Shown here: positions 51,181 through 60,386 of the stretch, in pieces | Position numbering within the stretch: the stretch's first letter is position 1 | Layout: every line of letters starts with the position of its first letter | Origin: Paenibacillus tundrae | GTDB lineage: Bacteria > Bacillota > Bacilli > Paenibacillales > Paenibacillaceae | Assembly: GCF_030812775.1 (NCBI RefSeq) | Contig: NZ_JAUSTI010000016.1 | Location: forward strand, 60,996-124,995 | Direction of reading: 5' to 3' | Length of the DNA stretch: 64,000 bases | The notes under the pieces: generated by a model | The model's database searches: none | The model's input: the letters and a program-made list of their open reading frames with translations, nothing else | What the model was told of the DNA's origin: nothing | Program-made: the position numbers and the translations under genes

Positions 51181-51639
51181 CTACAGCAATGCCATAAACT
51201 CATTTTCCGAAATTACTTTGAATCCTTCTTGCCTGAGAAGTGCCGACGTAACCCCTCCTCCAGCTACCTTGTGATTGTCAAAGCTACCATCGTAGATCAT
51301 CTGTGTACCACATGACGGACTGTACTCCTTGAGCACAACACAGCTTACCGCCAGTTTCCTCGCCCACTCGAGCGTCTCATAGGCGCCCTTAATGTATAGA
51401 TCCGTTACATCTCTGCCACCTTTCTCGATAACCTTAACTGTGCCATTCAGCACATCCTTACCTGTTCCACCGATAATCTCTGCGGCCTCTCGTGGTGTAA
51501 CGAAACCACCCAGTAGTTCTGGACAGACCATTTTGGCTTGATCCTGCTCCACAAGCTCCCGAATGCTCTCATCCAAACTTGCTGTACCGTTGTATCGACA
51601 TGCTACCCCAGCAAGACATGAACTCACCAAATATCTCAT
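51181..51639 (-). CDS. DUF523 family protein
   Basis: 152 residues. Conserved cysteines in SSCLAGVACRYNG, MVCPELLGG and EYSPSCGTQ, a pattern typical of DUF523 (possible iron-sulfur or metal protein); function unknown. AAGGAG lies 8 bases before the ATG at 51639. Confidence 0.85.
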   Translation of the reverse strand: MRYLVSSCLAGVACRYNGTASLDESIRELVEQDQAKMVCPELLGGFVTPREAAEIIGGTGKDVLNGTVKVIEKGGRDVTDLYIKGAYETLEWARKLAVSCVVLKEYSPSCGTQMIYDGSFDNHKVAGGGVTSALLRQEGFKVISENEFMALL

Positions 51640-51696
51640 CTTCTTAACTCCTTCTTCTCGTCCCATGAACTATGAAGAAGATTGTATCATATCCCA

Positions 51697-53049
51697 TTAC
51701 CTTGAGCCGTTCTCTTCATGCTGGATTCTCTCGATCATCGTAATGCGTGCATCGTGAGTGTATCGAATCTGAATTTCATCCTTCGTTCCCGATGGTTCTT
51801 CTAAATCTGTAGTGGCTTCTGAACCTGTTGTACCTTCTGAATCTGTAGTACCTTCTGGGTCTCCATTACCTTCTGATCTGAATGAGGCCATACCCAGGTT
51901 GCTAGAATCTCGATAAAATGTGTAGTCATCGAGATCAATATTAAATATTTGTTTGACCATTGGTGCTGCATGTTGTCTGATCATCTCTTCTTCTACACCC
52001 AACAATTCCTCAATATAGTTCTCGTGATCTTCCATGGTCTTCAGCTCAGGCATGTACTGACCATAATCCACTACCGCATACTGAGTGCCTGATTTTCCTT
52101 GGGTACTTCGTACCAAATAATGCTCGCCAAATGTCATACTAATAGATTCTTCAGACTGATCATCGTCTCGCGAATAGGATACTTCTTGAAGTGATAACGC
52201 TGACTCACCAGATACGGCCTCGATGGCCTCTTGGGCAGTCTGCAACATCTCAGTTGTTACTCGTTCTGTATCTAACTTCAGATCCCCCGAAACGTAAACA
52301 GCCTGATCCTGCTTCCACCGGATCGAACCATAGGAATGATCATTTTGCAACGTTAGCGATGTATTCATTGTGGGCATTTCTTCACCTTTTTTCATTATCG
52401 CGCTCCGCAGCACCCGTACAGGCTTCATACTACTGTCACTGCCGATATCCGCCAATAATCTTGGGATCTGGCGTACGAATCGATGCTCCAGCCGATCCCC
52501 CGGAATCTCACCTCTCATATTCAGCTCAACCAAGTCTCCCGTCTCTCCATCCAGCCACATCTGAGCATAATCTGTTTCTAGCTCCTGCCCTGCCTCGACG
52601 TAGACCCACCCAGTAATTGGACCCTTCTTCGCTAAAGTCACTTGGATTTGCTTGCCAAGGTAGTCTCTCATCGTTATCGCAACCGTTCTTTTCATCTTGT
52701 CCGTTAGCAAGCTCATGCTAGGATCATCTGACAACTGTAACGACGCTGTAGGATAAAATCGCTCAACCACAGGTTCAACGATCTGCCCATTCCAGAGAAT
52801 AAATGCAACAGCTAACGCGGCAACCACGACTCCACCGATAACCGAACCTGAACGAAGACGACGTTTACGTGGATTCATGCGACCATGTGATATACGCTCA
52901 GGAGGGTGTAATGCACCCGTCTGTTTCGGAGTTGTCTGACTCCAAGACACCTGTCGGAGTACATGCTGTTTATGTTTCTCTGTAAAAGGAGACTCCGCAA
53001 ATGGCTCCTTTTGGATTTCTTTTTCCCAATCGTCATTCGGATGTTTCAT
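51697..53049 (-). CDS. Membrane anti-sigma factor or sigma-linked protein
   Basis: 450 residues. Cytosolic N-terminus of about 65 residues, one membrane helix (VIGGVVVAALAVAFILW), and a large outside part that ends in a Ser/Glu/Gly/Thr repeat (EGTTDSEGTTGSEATTD). It lacks the HxxxCxxC zinc motif of common anti-sigma factors. Its ATG overlaps the sigma gene stop by four bases (ATGA), so the pair is coupled and this is the probable negative regulator. The extracellular part has no family I know. Confidence 0.75.
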   Translation of the reverse strand: MKHPNDDWEKEIQKEPFAESPFTEKHKQHVLRQVSWSQTTPKQTGALHPPERISHGRMNPRKRRLRSGSVIGGVVVAALAVAFILWNGQIVEPVVERFYPTASLQLSDDPSMSLLTDKMKRTVAITMRDYLGKQIQVTLAKKGPITGWVYVEAGQELETDYAQMWLDGETGDLVELNMRGEIPGDRLEHRFVRQIPRLLADIGSDSSMKPVRVLRSAIMKKGEEMPTMNTSLTLQNDHSYGSIRWKQDQAVYVSGDLKLDTERVTTEMLQTAQEAIEAVSGESALSLQEVSYSRDDDQSEESISMTFGEHYLVRSTQGKSGTQYAVVDYGQYMPELKTMEDHENYIEELLGVEEEMIRQHAAPMVKQIFNIDLDDYTFYRDSSNLGMASFRSEGNGDPEGTTDSEGTTGSEATTDLEEPSGTKDEIQIRYTHDARITMIERIQHEENGSR

Positions 53050-53627
53050 GATTCGCTTCGCTCCTCCCATTGCTTTTGTACTTTGGCTTTCCCACGTGAC
53101 AACCTAGACTTCACTGTACCTGTGCTAATCCGCAGCATTTCTGCAATTTCATTGGTATGAAGCTCATACTTGAGATGCAGCAGCAGAATCTCCCTGAATT
53201 TATCCGACAGAGCCATCACGATATCCCAGATCTCATGTACATGCTCCTTGCTCAGCACTTCGGCTTCAGCGGATGGATGTGCATACGTATCAGGGATCAT
53301 TTCCCGGCCTGTTGAATACTCTTGTTCTGTCTGAATCGATAAGGTCTCTCCCCATAAACTGCTGCGAAAAAATCTCGATTTGCGGTATGTAAATGTCGTA
53401 TTTCTTGTGATTGTCAGTAGCCATGTCTTTAATGAGCTTTCCCCGCGAAAGTGGGCAATCCCGGAGTACACTCTTATAAATACTTCCTGTGACACTTCAT
53501 CTGCCAGCTCCGTGCTTTTGGTCAGAAAGTACACATAATTCCACACATCATTACCATAGTCATCCATCATGTGACTTAACGTGTCATTGTCGATCGTCTG
53601 GGCATGTGCCAGAAATTGATAGTCCAA
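53046..53627 (-). CDS. ECF-type RNA polymerase sigma factor
   Basis: 193 residues. Region 2 (MDDYGNDVWNYVYFLTKSTELADEVSQEVFIRVY) and region 4 (IVMALSDKFREILLLHLKYELHTNEIAEMLRISTGTVKSRLSRGKAKVQ). It starts at TTG with GAGGTG 8 bases upstream. It would direct RNA polymerase to envelope-stress type promoters and is held by the coupled membrane protein. Confidence 0.93.
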   Translation of the reverse strand: MDYQFLAHAQTIDNDTLSHMMDDYGNDVWNYVYFLTKSTELADEVSQEVFIRVYSGIAHFRGESSLKTWLLTITRNTTFTYRKSRFFRSSLWGETLSIQTEQEYSTGREMIPDTYAHPSAEAEVLSKEHVHEIWDIVMALSDKFREILLLHLKYELHTNEIAEMLRISTGTVKSRLSRGKAKVQKQWEERSES

Positions 53628-53649
53628 CTGTTGTTCACCTCACTTAATA

Positions 53650-53676
53650 AGACTGAGCCCAATGTAGTTTGGTTCC
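53650..53676 (-). promoter_or_regulatory. Candidate self-regulated ECF promoter
   Basis: Minus strand GGAACC, 17 bases, GTCT; fits the AAC-type -35 and short -10 of ECF sigma factors and lies just upstream of the sigma gene. Confidence 0.45.
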
Positions 53677-53794
53677 CAGTAACCTAAATTTTTCCTTAAT
53701 CCATCCATTCAAGCTGCCTTCGATATCAAAACAAACCCAAATAGCATGCCCAGATATTCTGAACATGCTGCATGCCAATCACCTTAGAAGCCAG

Positions 53795-54529
53795 CTATAC
53801 CTTGCTTGCTGCAATCATGAGAAACATCGGGCGACGAAGCTCATCCCGCATACCCGGAACTTGCTCTACCATATCGCTTGAAGGTTTAGATTCAGCGACC
53901 TGCTGAATGACGAATCCAGCATTAATCAGTTCATTCAGATGAGTTGCTACGGTTCGGTGATATTTCACCACATCCTGGTCTAGAAAACGCGCTACGCGTC
54001 TGCCCTCTTGCTGATAATGGTCAACTGGCCAGTGCTGAATCTCACCCTGTGCCCCATAGTGCCAATCCTGCTCAGCGCGAGCAGTGAAGATCGGGTGTTC
54101 CACGGACAGAACCAATGTCCCACCGGATTTCAGACAAGTATTGATTTTGGCATAAACTTCATCGAGTCGCTGGAGATAATGCAAAGCTAATGAACTGATG
54201 ACCACATCAAATTGTTCTGGTGCAAAATGGATGTCTTCAATCGCCTGAAGGCGGTACTCAATTTTGGGATCGTCCGTCATCTGTACGGCACGCTGCAACA
54301 TATTTTCAGACAGATCAATGCCTATTACAGATTTGGCTTGTTGCTGACGAGCATACCGACAATGCCACCCGAACCCACATCCAAGATCCAATACGTCTTT
54401 GTTCTTCAGATCCGGAAGCATCGTTCGAAGCTCATGCCATTCACCAGCCGCTTCTAACCCCTGCTGAGATCGAGCCATTTGACTATAATTAGCGAAAAAT
54501 TCAGGTTCATCGTATTTATTTTGTTTCAT
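53795..54529 (-). CDS. SAM-dependent methyltransferase (class I)
   Basis: 244 residues. SAM-binding VLDLGCGFGWHCRYA, IGIDLSENML, then FDVVISSLALHYLQ. Substrate unknown; the size and the EHPIFTA motif are like small-molecule methyltransferases of the UbiE/Methyltransf_11 type. AAGGAGG is 9 bases before the ATG at 54529. Divergent from the MATE gene. Confidence 0.88.
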   Translation of the reverse strand: MKQNKYDEPEFFANYSQMARSQQGLEAAGEWHELRTMLPDLKNKDVLDLGCGFGWHCRYARQQQAKSVIGIDLSENMLQRAVQMTDDPKIEYRLQAIEDIHFAPEQFDVVISSLALHYLQRLDEVYAKINTCLKSGGTLVLSVEHPIFTARAEQDWHYGAQGEIQHWPVDHYQQEGRRVARFLDQDVVKYHRTVATHLNELINAGFVIQQVAESKPSSDMVEQVPGMRDELRRPMFLMIAASKV

Positions 54530-54632
54530 CTCATCGTGCCTCCTTATATGCAGCACATACACTTTCCACTCTACCACAGGTAGAACACATAAAGAGGAAA
54601 TTGCTAAACAATCGCATCCTGTGATATTATAC

Positions 54633-54679
54633 AGAACGAACGTTCAGTATAATTAAATGCAGAATGAACATTCAGTATA
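54633..54679 (+). promoter_or_regulatory. Two direct operator-like repeats before the MATE gene
   Basis: AGAACGAACGTTCAGTATA (54633-54651) and AGAATGAACATTCAGTATA (54661-54679), 28 bases apart; the cores GAACGTTC and GAACATTC are palindromic, as in TetR-type sites. Confidence 0.6.
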
Positions 54680-54694
54680 TTAACGGAGGTCAAC

Positions 54695-56053
54695 ATGAAT
54701 ACGAACTGGTCTCACCCGCTTGAGCAACAAACTGTAAGACAGGCTTTTATACGCTATCTTGTGCCCTCAATTCTCGGCATGTTAGTCGTTGGCTTCAATT
54801 TTATTATCGATGGCATTATGGTAGGCCATAAGCTCGGCTCCACGGCTCTAGCTGGAATCGGGATTGCTTCCCCAGTCTATACGTTATTTGTTGCGATGTC
54901 GCTCTGGATCGGTATGGGCGGTGCAACCCTTTATTCCACACATATGGGGGAGAAGGATCTCCTGAAGGCCAAACAGATCTTCTCCAAATCCATCACTATT
55001 ATTTTACTGGCGACCCTTGTGATTGGACTTACGGCGTTTAGTTTCAAGGATGCATTGGTCTACGCCCTTGGCGCGAACGCAGAGACCTTCCCTCATGCTG
55101 CTGATTACATGAATATTATGCTGCTTTTTGGCTTTGTATTTACGATCGAAAATGCACTGAGTATTTTCGTCCGCAATGATGGTAATCCGAATACGTCAAT
55201 GTATGCACAGATCACCTTTGCTGTGGCGAATATCGTCATCAATTATGTGATGTTATATATACTGGAGTGGGGTGTTCGAGGGGTCGCTCTCGGGACGATC
55301 ATATCGGCTTTCCTGGCTTTACTTGTACTGTTAACTCACTTTTTCAAAAAAACAAATCATCTCACCTTCACTCGTTTCAAGTGGAACTGGAAGCTGCTGT
55401 CTGCCATTGCACTCATTGGATTCCCAAGCTTTCTAGCTGAACTCGGTATGTCCGTCTTTTCCGTTTCTCACAATGTATCGCTCGAACGAATTGCAGGAAC
55501 AGATGGCGTCGCATCTTTTACCGTATTGAACTATATTCACGGGGTTGTCTTACTGGCATTTCTGGGGCTCGCCTCGGCAGCTCAGCCTCTCATCAGTTAT
55601 TATCATGGTGCGAAGCAGAGAGATCGGGAAAAGCAGGCTGTGCGATTGGCAGGCTGGACGGCTGGAATATGTGGAGTTTTGCTACTGCTCATCGTGCAGG
55701 TCGGTGCCCCTTACTTTGTGCAAATCTTCGGTAATTTCAGCTCGGCTGTAACGGATAATGCAATATACGGCTTAAGAATATTTACGTTTGCCTACCTCTT
55801 CATGGGGATTAACTTTGTAATGAGCACGTACTTTCAATCGATCGGAAATGCCAAAATGGCGATCTGGATTACAGCTGCCCGCGAGATGATCATTATGGTT
55901 GCATTGATTGCACTGCTTCCCGCGTTCTTCGGCATTACGGGGATCTGGCTGGCTGTACCGCTATCTGAGCTGCTCGTGCTCATTTCAATAACGATCTATT
56001 ATAGAAAACGTTCATTAGCTGAACGATTAAGCCAGTTAAGCACCCACAATTAA
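54695..56053 (+). CDS. MATE family efflux transporter
   Basis: 452 residues, twelve membrane helices. FIRYLVPSILGMLVVGFNFIIDGIMVGHKLGSTALAGIGIASP at the start and the mid-protein GFPSFLAELGMSVFSVSHN are typical of the MepA-like multidrug and toxin extrusion group. Two direct repeats with palindromic cores overlap its promoter, but no regulator gene is next to it. Confidence 0.9.
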   Translation: MNTNWSHPLEQQTVRQAFIRYLVPSILGMLVVGFNFIIDGIMVGHKLGSTALAGIGIASPVYTLFVAMSLWIGMGGATLYSTHMGEKDLLKAKQIFSKSITIILLATLVIGLTAFSFKDALVYALGANAETFPHAADYMNIMLLFGFVFTIENALSIFVRNDGNPNTSMYAQITFAVANIVINYVMLYILEWGVRGVALGTIISAFLALLVLLTHFFKKTNHLTFTRFKWNWKLLSAIALIGFPSFLAELGMSVFSVSHNVSLERIAGTDGVASFTVLNYIHGVVLLAFLGLASAAQPLISYYHGAKQRDREKQAVRLAGWTAGICGVLLLLIVQVGAPYFVQIFGNFSSAVTDNAIYGLRIFTFAYLFMGINFVMSTYFQSIGNAKMAIWITAAREMIIMVALIALLPAFFGITGIWLAVPLSELLVLISITIYYRKRSLAERLSQLSTHN

Positions 56054-56095
56054 TGTATTGATATAGGTGCAACTAAGAAAGTTTAGTTGATTTAT

Positions 56096-56135
56096 GAAAC
56101 AGGGTACGCCAAACATGACTGGCGTACCCTGTTTC
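56096..56135 (+). terminator. Strong terminator after the MATE gene
   Basis: 15-bp perfect stem (arms 56096-56110 and 56121-56135, GGGTACGCC core), ten-base loop. Confidence 0.85.
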
Positions 56136-56654
56136 TAGTGTTTATATATACGTTGTGCTACATGACAACTTAAAGTCAACTGAAAGGTTGCTGAATGCCC
56201 CCATTCGAAATTGTCCAAAAAAGACCACACAAAGTTTCCATGCAACTGTCCGCCCTCTTGAATAAACCGATGGCAAGCGACCAAGTAATCTTGAATATAC
56301 TGTTGACGGCTCTCATCCTTAACGATGCCATGTTCCAACTTATCCTTCATTGCAGCACCATTCTCACTAATCAGGATGGGTAGACCTTGCGTAAAATCAA
56401 GCTGAACCCGCGTTAATAAGCGATATAAGGAATCGGGATGAATTTCCCATCTGCCCCCTCAATCTAATAAGACGACGTGGAAGTTCCCCACTTGAATACT
56501 CCCCCACTTAGCTAACGCTTGAAGTGGTAGATTCTTGCGAACAGAAAAGGTTCCTCTTCTTTTTTAGCGAGCGATCCCTGCGTTCCCGCAGTTCTATCGT
56601 CTGGTTAGGTGACGGTTAAACCGCTGCTTGTGCAATATTATGTGCGGCATTCAT
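56135..56654 (-). pseudogene. Decayed family 1 glycoside hydrolase (beta-glucosidase)
   Basis: On minus, WEIHPDSLYRLLTRVQLDF, then LPILISENGAA with the nucleophile Glu motif (usual TENGAA), and GNFVWSFLDNFEWGHS are plain family 1 beta-glucosidase sequence. The frame is broken by a TGA before it, shifts after NFEWGHS, and lacks most of the N-terminal two thirds. A short piece next to the permease (NAAHNIAQAAV, stop at 56616) may be another fragment. It is the last gene of the sugar-import operon and is dead. Confidence 0.7.
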
Positions 56655-56660
56655 CTACAC

Positions 56661-57479
56661 TTACGATTTCACGGCTCCAGCCATCGCACCACCTACAATA
56701 AAGCGTTGTAACACGACATATAAAACCACGAGTGGCAACGTTACGATCAATATCCCACATGCGAGTAATGGCCAGTTGTTCATATATTGACCATAGAACG
56801 TGAACAGTCCCTTGGTAACGGGTTGATAGCTCGGATCGGACAAATAAATCGTTGGCCCTATGATGTCATTCCATACGCCAATGGCTGTCAAAATAACACC
56901 TGTAGCCAAAATCGGCTTCATCAGTGGTACCAGAATGGTGAACAGGTATCTTGTATATCCACACCCATCCATAGCTGCCGCCTCATCCAATTCACGCGAA
57001 ACCGATTTGATATAACCAACAAACATGAGGAAAGCAATGCCCGTTCCCGTCGTTTTCAACAAAATGTAGCCGGTCTGTGTGTTATAGAGACCTAAACTAT
57101 TAATCAACGAAAATTGTGGGATAAGCGGATTCGGAAGATACATCGAGACTAGGAAGAAAACGTACAAGAACGTACTGAACTTCACATATCTTCTTGCCAG
57201 CGGAAATGCCGCGAATATGGATAGAATCAAGGTCAATATCGTTGATAGCCCCGTATAGAGCACGCTATTCCACATGTACTGAGAGAAGTTCCCCCGTGTC
57301 CAAGCCTCAGTAAAATTCTCTAATCGGAAACCCTGAGCGAGCGCAACCGGATCGATCAGGTATTCCGTCTGCGTTTTCATCGATACGTTGAACAGATAGA
57401 ACAGAGGGAAAATATATAACGCCAGCATTAGCAGTACGATGACATAGCTGACCGTTCGAGACCATTTGCTCTGCTTCAT
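56661..57479 (-). CDS. Sugar ABC transporter permease (MalG type)
   Basis: 272 residues, six membrane helices, with the ATPase-contact loop ELDEAAAMDGCGYTRYLFTILVPLMKP. Second permease of a CUT1-type importer. Its ATG overlaps the stop of the first permease (TAATG). No ATPase gene is in the cluster; such systems use a shared MsmX-like ATPase encoded elsewhere. Confidence 0.9.
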   Translation of the reverse strand: MKQSKWSRTVSYVIVLLMLALYIFPLFYLFNVSMKTQTEYLIDPVALAQGFRLENFTEAWTRGNFSQYMWNSVLYTGLSTILTLILSIFAAFPLARRYVKFSTFLYVFFLVSMYLPNPLIPQFSLINSLGLYNTQTGYILLKTTGTGIAFLMFVGYIKSVSRELDEAAAMDGCGYTRYLFTILVPLMKPILATGVILTAIGVWNDIIGPTIYLSDPSYQPVTKGLFTFYGQYMNNWPLLACGILIVTLPLVVLYVVLQRFIVGGAMAGAVKS

Positions 57480-58372
57480 TACATCTCCACCTCTCTTCTG
57501 CGAAGATAGAACAAGGCCACCATCGAGATAATAAATACAAACAAGAATTGGATCATCGCCACTGCGGACGCTAAACCGTAATCCGACGTTCCACTACCAA
57601 ACGCTGTAGCATATACGTCAAAGGCTAGTGTAGTCGTATTGAATTTACCACCTGTGAGCACGTAGATGATGTCAAAGGTTTGCAGTGCACCGATGATCGA
57701 GAGCAACATATTGACCGTAAATGCCGGTGCAATCATGGGGAAGGTAATGTTCTTGAACGCCTTCCAGCCAGAAGCTCCATCCATATATCCCGCTTCGTAC
57801 AGGTCACTTGGGATCGATTGCAGACCCGCGAGAAATATCGTCATCGAGTAGCCCATGTACATCCAGATCTGCACAAAGATAATTAATTCAAAGGCAATAT
57901 TATAATCTCCGAAAAAGTTTGAACTCGTGCCGAAGAAGTTCAGTACAGACTGTGCAGGTCCACCAAGTGGATTGGCAACAAGCTGCCAGATCAGACCTGA
58001 TACCGTTACCCCTAGCACAACGGGTAGGAAGAACACTGCACGATATAGATTGTCACCACGTAGCTTCTTGTTGATTAACACAGCCATGAACAATGCGACA
58101 GCATTTTGGATAATGACAACGGCAAAGGCAAAGTACAATGACCGTCCAATCGCTGCCAGCCGATCACCGGAGTTCGAAGCCCCGAAGAACGTTGCATAAT
58201 TGTCTAATCCGATAAAGTTCCAGGACTGTCCCCGCACCCCCGTAGCATCGGTGAACGAGAATAGCACAGTGACAACTGATGGCCCAAAGCCAAACACAAT
58301 ATATAGTAATAAGGGGATACTCAAAAATAAATACGGAATAAGGCGAGCTTTTCCTTTTCCAAAGGGATACAT
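57479..58372 (-). CDS. Sugar ABC transporter permease (MalF type)
   Basis: 297 residues, six helices, loop LYEAGYMDGASGWKAFKNITFPMIAP. AAAGGTG lies 8 bases before the ATG at 58372. It is preceded by an intergenic stem-loop that probably protects the binding-protein messenger. Confidence 0.9.
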   Translation of the reverse strand: MYPFGKGKARLIPYLFLSIPLLLYIVFGFGPSVVTVLFSFTDATGVRGQSWNFIGLDNYATFFGASNSGDRLAAIGRSLYFAFAVVIIQNAVALFMAVLINKKLRGDNLYRAVFFLPVVLGVTVSGLIWQLVANPLGGPAQSVLNFFGTSSNFFGDYNIAFELIIFVQIWMYMGYSMTIFLAGLQSIPSDLYEAGYMDGASGWKAFKNITFPMIAPAFTVNMLLSIIGALQTFDIIYVLTGGKFNTTTLAFDVYATAFGSGTSDYGLASAVAMIQFLFVFIISMVALFYLRRREVEM

Positions 58373-58415
58373 ATGACTCACACCTTTCATCTGGTGATAC
58401 GATCTATTCAAATAA

Positions 58416-58472
58416 CGCCGGAATAACAGCCCGGCTCACCCGAAGGTATTGACCCTGAGCGCTATTCCGGCG
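58416..58472 (-). other. Intercistronic stem-loop in the sugar operon
   Basis: Perfect 10-bp arms CGCCGGAATA (58416-58425) and TATTCCGGCG (58463-58472), no T run, between the binding-protein gene and the permease genes. Confidence 0.7.
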
Positions 58473-58532
58473 CATTCGACACAATTACCGTACCTGATGT
58501 GCTAATTCAACGTTCTAATTCGATTACTCTAT

Positions 58533-59876
58533 TTATTTAGGCGCTGCCGCATCCCAGTCTGCCTGGGATTTTGCTGCAAGCTCCTCAGGTGTGTTAAGTG
58601 GTCCTGCTGGCTTCAACAGCTCTGCGTGTACACTGGATTCAGCAATGTACTGTCCTACATTTTGACGGTTGATGAAGAGCTGATCCCATGAGAGCTTAAA
58701 GTTGTCCAGATAAGGCTGGATTTCTTTGATGAATTCACTGGTCAGAGCAACATCAGGTTGAGTTGGCAGGAAGCCCGCTGCGTTGACAAAGTCAGTATAG
58801 TTCTGTTTCTCAGACAACATCTCAAGCCACTTCAGTGCATATTCCTTCTTCGGTGATTTCTCAACAATCATCCAAGTCATATCATATTTACCGGCCAAAT
58901 CTTTGTTTTTCGCTGCATCATCACTACCTGGAATAGGGAAATATCCGAACTTCAGATTAGGATTTGCTGTTTGGATCGTCGTTGCATCCCATGTACCATC
59001 AGCGATCATTGCAACGCGTTCTGTCGCAAACAGTGTTGGCAGTGTGCCATAGTCAATTCCCATAAAACCGTTCATTGCGCTGTTCATCAGATCTTGGGAC
59101 TTCTGAAGCACTTCGATCTGTACTGGATCGGTCAGCTTCGTCTCTCCTGTCCACAATCCCTGGATATAACTCAATTGATCATCATGAATGGAAGCTTGCA
59201 GTCCTTGTACCGCAAGGTTGATTGGCCATACATCTTTTCCTGCGAAGCCAAGTGGCTCTACGCCATTATCTTTAAGCACCTTAATTACATTTTGCAGCTC
59301 AGTCCACGTTGTTGGAACTTGAAGGTTATATTTAGCAAACAAGTCCTTGTTGTAGAACAAACCTGTGAATGCAACCTTACCCATGTTCACGCCATATACC
59401 TTATCGTTATACGTCATGGCATTTTGCACATCAACTTCATTGTAATTTTTCACAAATGCTTGGTCAGACAGATCAGCGATCAGCCCAGCATCGATCCATT
59501 GCTTCCACATCGGATCAGCTGCTCCTGGAGACCAGTCCTGTGGTGCTCCAACAAAGCTAGATTTCAACGGGATAATATCCGCATCCCCTGAATCACCAGC
59601 ATTCATCCGCGTCTGCATCAGTTGATCATACGTTGCATCGGCTGGAACCGTTGTGTATTCAACCTTTACCTCAGGATACTTTTCTTCGAATTTCTTATTG
59701 AATTCCTTGATGTAGTTGTTAATATTCTCTTGCTGCCAGTGAATGATCTTAAGTGTGACCTTCTCCTTGCCGCCGTCCATTGACGAGCCTCCTGCCGTCT
59801 CCTCTGCATTGCTACAAGCTGCAAGAACCAAAATTAAAACGGTTACAAATGACATCATTAAAAGTTTTCTGAACAT
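58533..59876 (-). CDS. Sugar-binding lipoprotein of the ABC importer
   Basis: 447 residues. Lipobox LAAC after a short signal (MFRKLLMMSFVTVLILVLAAC), then an extracellular solute-binding protein family 1 fold (KVTLKIIHWQQENINNYIKEFNKKFEEKYPEVKVEY). Captures an oligosaccharide or glycoside outside the cell. GGGGGA is 7 bases before the ATG at 59876. A LacI-type operator lies 34 bases upstream. Confidence 0.92.
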   Translation of the reverse strand: MFRKLLMMSFVTVLILVLAACSNAEETAGGSSMDGGKEKVTLKIIHWQQENINNYIKEFNKKFEEKYPEVKVEYTTVPADATYDQLMQTRMNAGDSGDADIIPLKSSFVGAPQDWSPGAADPMWKQWIDAGLIADLSDQAFVKNYNEVDVQNAMTYNDKVYGVNMGKVAFTGLFYNKDLFAKYNLQVPTTWTELQNVIKVLKDNGVEPLGFAGKDVWPINLAVQGLQASIHDDQLSYIQGLWTGETKLTDPVQIEVLQKSQDLMNSAMNGFMGIDYGTLPTLFATERVAMIADGTWDATTIQTANPNLKFGYFPIPGSDDAAKNKDLAGKYDMTWMIVEKSPKKEYALKWLEMLSEKQNYTDFVNAAGFLPTQPDVALTSEFIKEIQPYLDNFKLSWDQLFINRQNVGQYIAESSVHAELLKPAGPLNTPEELAAKSQADWDAAAPK

Positions 59877-59909
59877 GTCTGTGTCCCCCAATGATTTTGA
59901 GATAATATT

Positions 59910-59927
59910 AACGAAATCAGTTTCGTT
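59910..59927 (-). promoter_or_regulatory. LacI-type operator in front of the sugar operon
   Basis: AACGAAA-TCAG-TTTCGTT with perfect 7-bp arms, just upstream of the binding-protein start. Confidence 0.65.
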
Positions 59928-60112
59928 GATTACTCACTCATTATGAATGCGACTTTAAAATTTGTAAATAGTGGATTTTTGTTTTTTTCTAAAAGGAAGT
60001 AAAAACCCTTATAATATAAGGTTTTTTTTGTTAACCACTCCAAGATACATTGAATTGCAAAACCCGAAAATTCATCTAAACACCTACGATGTCATACAAC
60101 ATTCAGCCTTCT

Positions 60113-60124
60113 AACGAGGTCGTT
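60113..60124. promoter_or_regulatory. Second half-size palindrome in the divergent region
   Basis: AACGA-GG-TCGTT, similar arms to the operator at 59910-59927; may be an auxiliary site. A weaker related sequence (AACGACATAGCAGTTTCGT) lies at about 60157-60175. Confidence 0.35.
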
Positions 60125-60386
60125 TTTGGAGACAAACTCTGTTTTAATACTGAAAACGACATAGCAGTTTCGTAAAATACCTATAATTCTAGTGGAGTTC
60201 TATCATTTCTCTTGAATAACATAGCCATTCACATTTATAGATTTGAAGCATACGTAGAGTTTTGTCCCTTATTTATAAGGGGTAACGGTTGACTCAGCTG
60301 GCATTGTAGCATAAAATACAGGCAGGAAAGTGAAAACTTACACAACTCAATCTATCGAAACTAGTTTAGGAGCCGGAGGATGTTTA

